Positions 41,420 through 41,471 of a stretch of 41,471 nucleotides of DNA are shown here, piece by piece. The DNA is from Clostridia bacterium (lineage in GTDB: Bacteria > Bacillota > Clostridia > Lachnospirales > Anaerotignaceae). The stretch spans positions 1-41,471 of the forward strand of contig RZZU01000022.1 of NCBI GenBank assembly GCA_009929735.1. The letters are read 5' to 3'. Numbering within the stretch: the first letter of the stretch is position 1; every line of letters starts with the position of its first letter. Under the pieces are notes generated by a model, which worked only from the letters and a program-made list of their open reading frames with translations, did no database searches and was not told the DNA's origin. The position numbers were made by a program, and so were the translations under genes.

Positions 41420-41471
41420 AAATTTATTTATGTTTTGTTTTTGTGTACCACAAATAGACCGGTAGTTATCC

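Noticed and set aside
1..41471. CRISPR arrays, tRNA or rRNA genes, prophage or integrase genes
   Set aside because: No regularly spaced direct repeats, cloverleaf sequences or such protein motifs were found on either strand.

Overview
The window reads as chromosomal DNA of a low-GC, Gram-positive anaerobe of the Clostridia, most like the Lachnospiraceae. This is inferred from the ylo-type housekeeping cluster, the class III fructose-1,6-bisphosphatase, OmpR-type two-component pairs, strong AGGAGG ribosome sites and AT-rich spacers. Almost all genes lie on the minus strand. There is no prophage, CRISPR array, tRNA or rRNA.

Region 1 (about 1-7900, minus) is a complete phosphate-starvation operon in the order pstS-pstC-pstA-pstB-phoU-HD hydrolase-phoB-phoR. 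From pstC on, genes overlap by 1-4 bases or nearly touch. It begins at a promoter with TTAACA-type Pho boxes (7836-7890) and ends at a clear terminator (97-129). Two features stand out. The PstS lipoprotein is circularly permuted: its two halves are in swapped order, cut exactly between the usual W..G and ITVVSRE segments. An HDIG-type phosphohydrolase is translationally coupled between phoU and phoB.

Region 2 (8172-13305) has a second two-component system split by an opposite-strand small membrane protein gene, then mutS2. Region 3 (13306-17000) has a mosaic of short palindromes in the 3' UTR of fbp, fbp itself and a polytopic membrane protein. Region 4 (17029-21240) has a divergent pair (an SDR reductase and a YjjG-type HAD phosphatase), then rnz-tsaD-GNAT on the minus strand. 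A 56-residue membrane peptide gene (21506-21676) faces rpmB.

Region 5 (21741-39443) is the conserved translation, cell-wall-signalling and nucleotide cluster. Reading down the minus strand it is yicC-remA-gmk-rpoZ / priA / def-fmt / Zn-peptidase / rsmB-rlmN-prpC-prkC-rsgA-rpe-thiN / rpmB, with rqcH divergent upstream. coaBC, usual between rpoZ and priA, is absent, and a MITE-like element sits at that junction. The window ends with a MATE exporter and its terminator.

Non-coding repeats are unusually rich. There are two copies of a comb-of-hairpins mosaic in 3' UTRs (131-392 and 13510-13830), a foldback family of about 170 bp (29896-30067 and 39444-39610, plus a short derivative at 30912-30945), and a 152-bp element with 19-bp inverted ends (35002-35153). 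Functional assignments rest on motif recognition by eye; no database search was possible.
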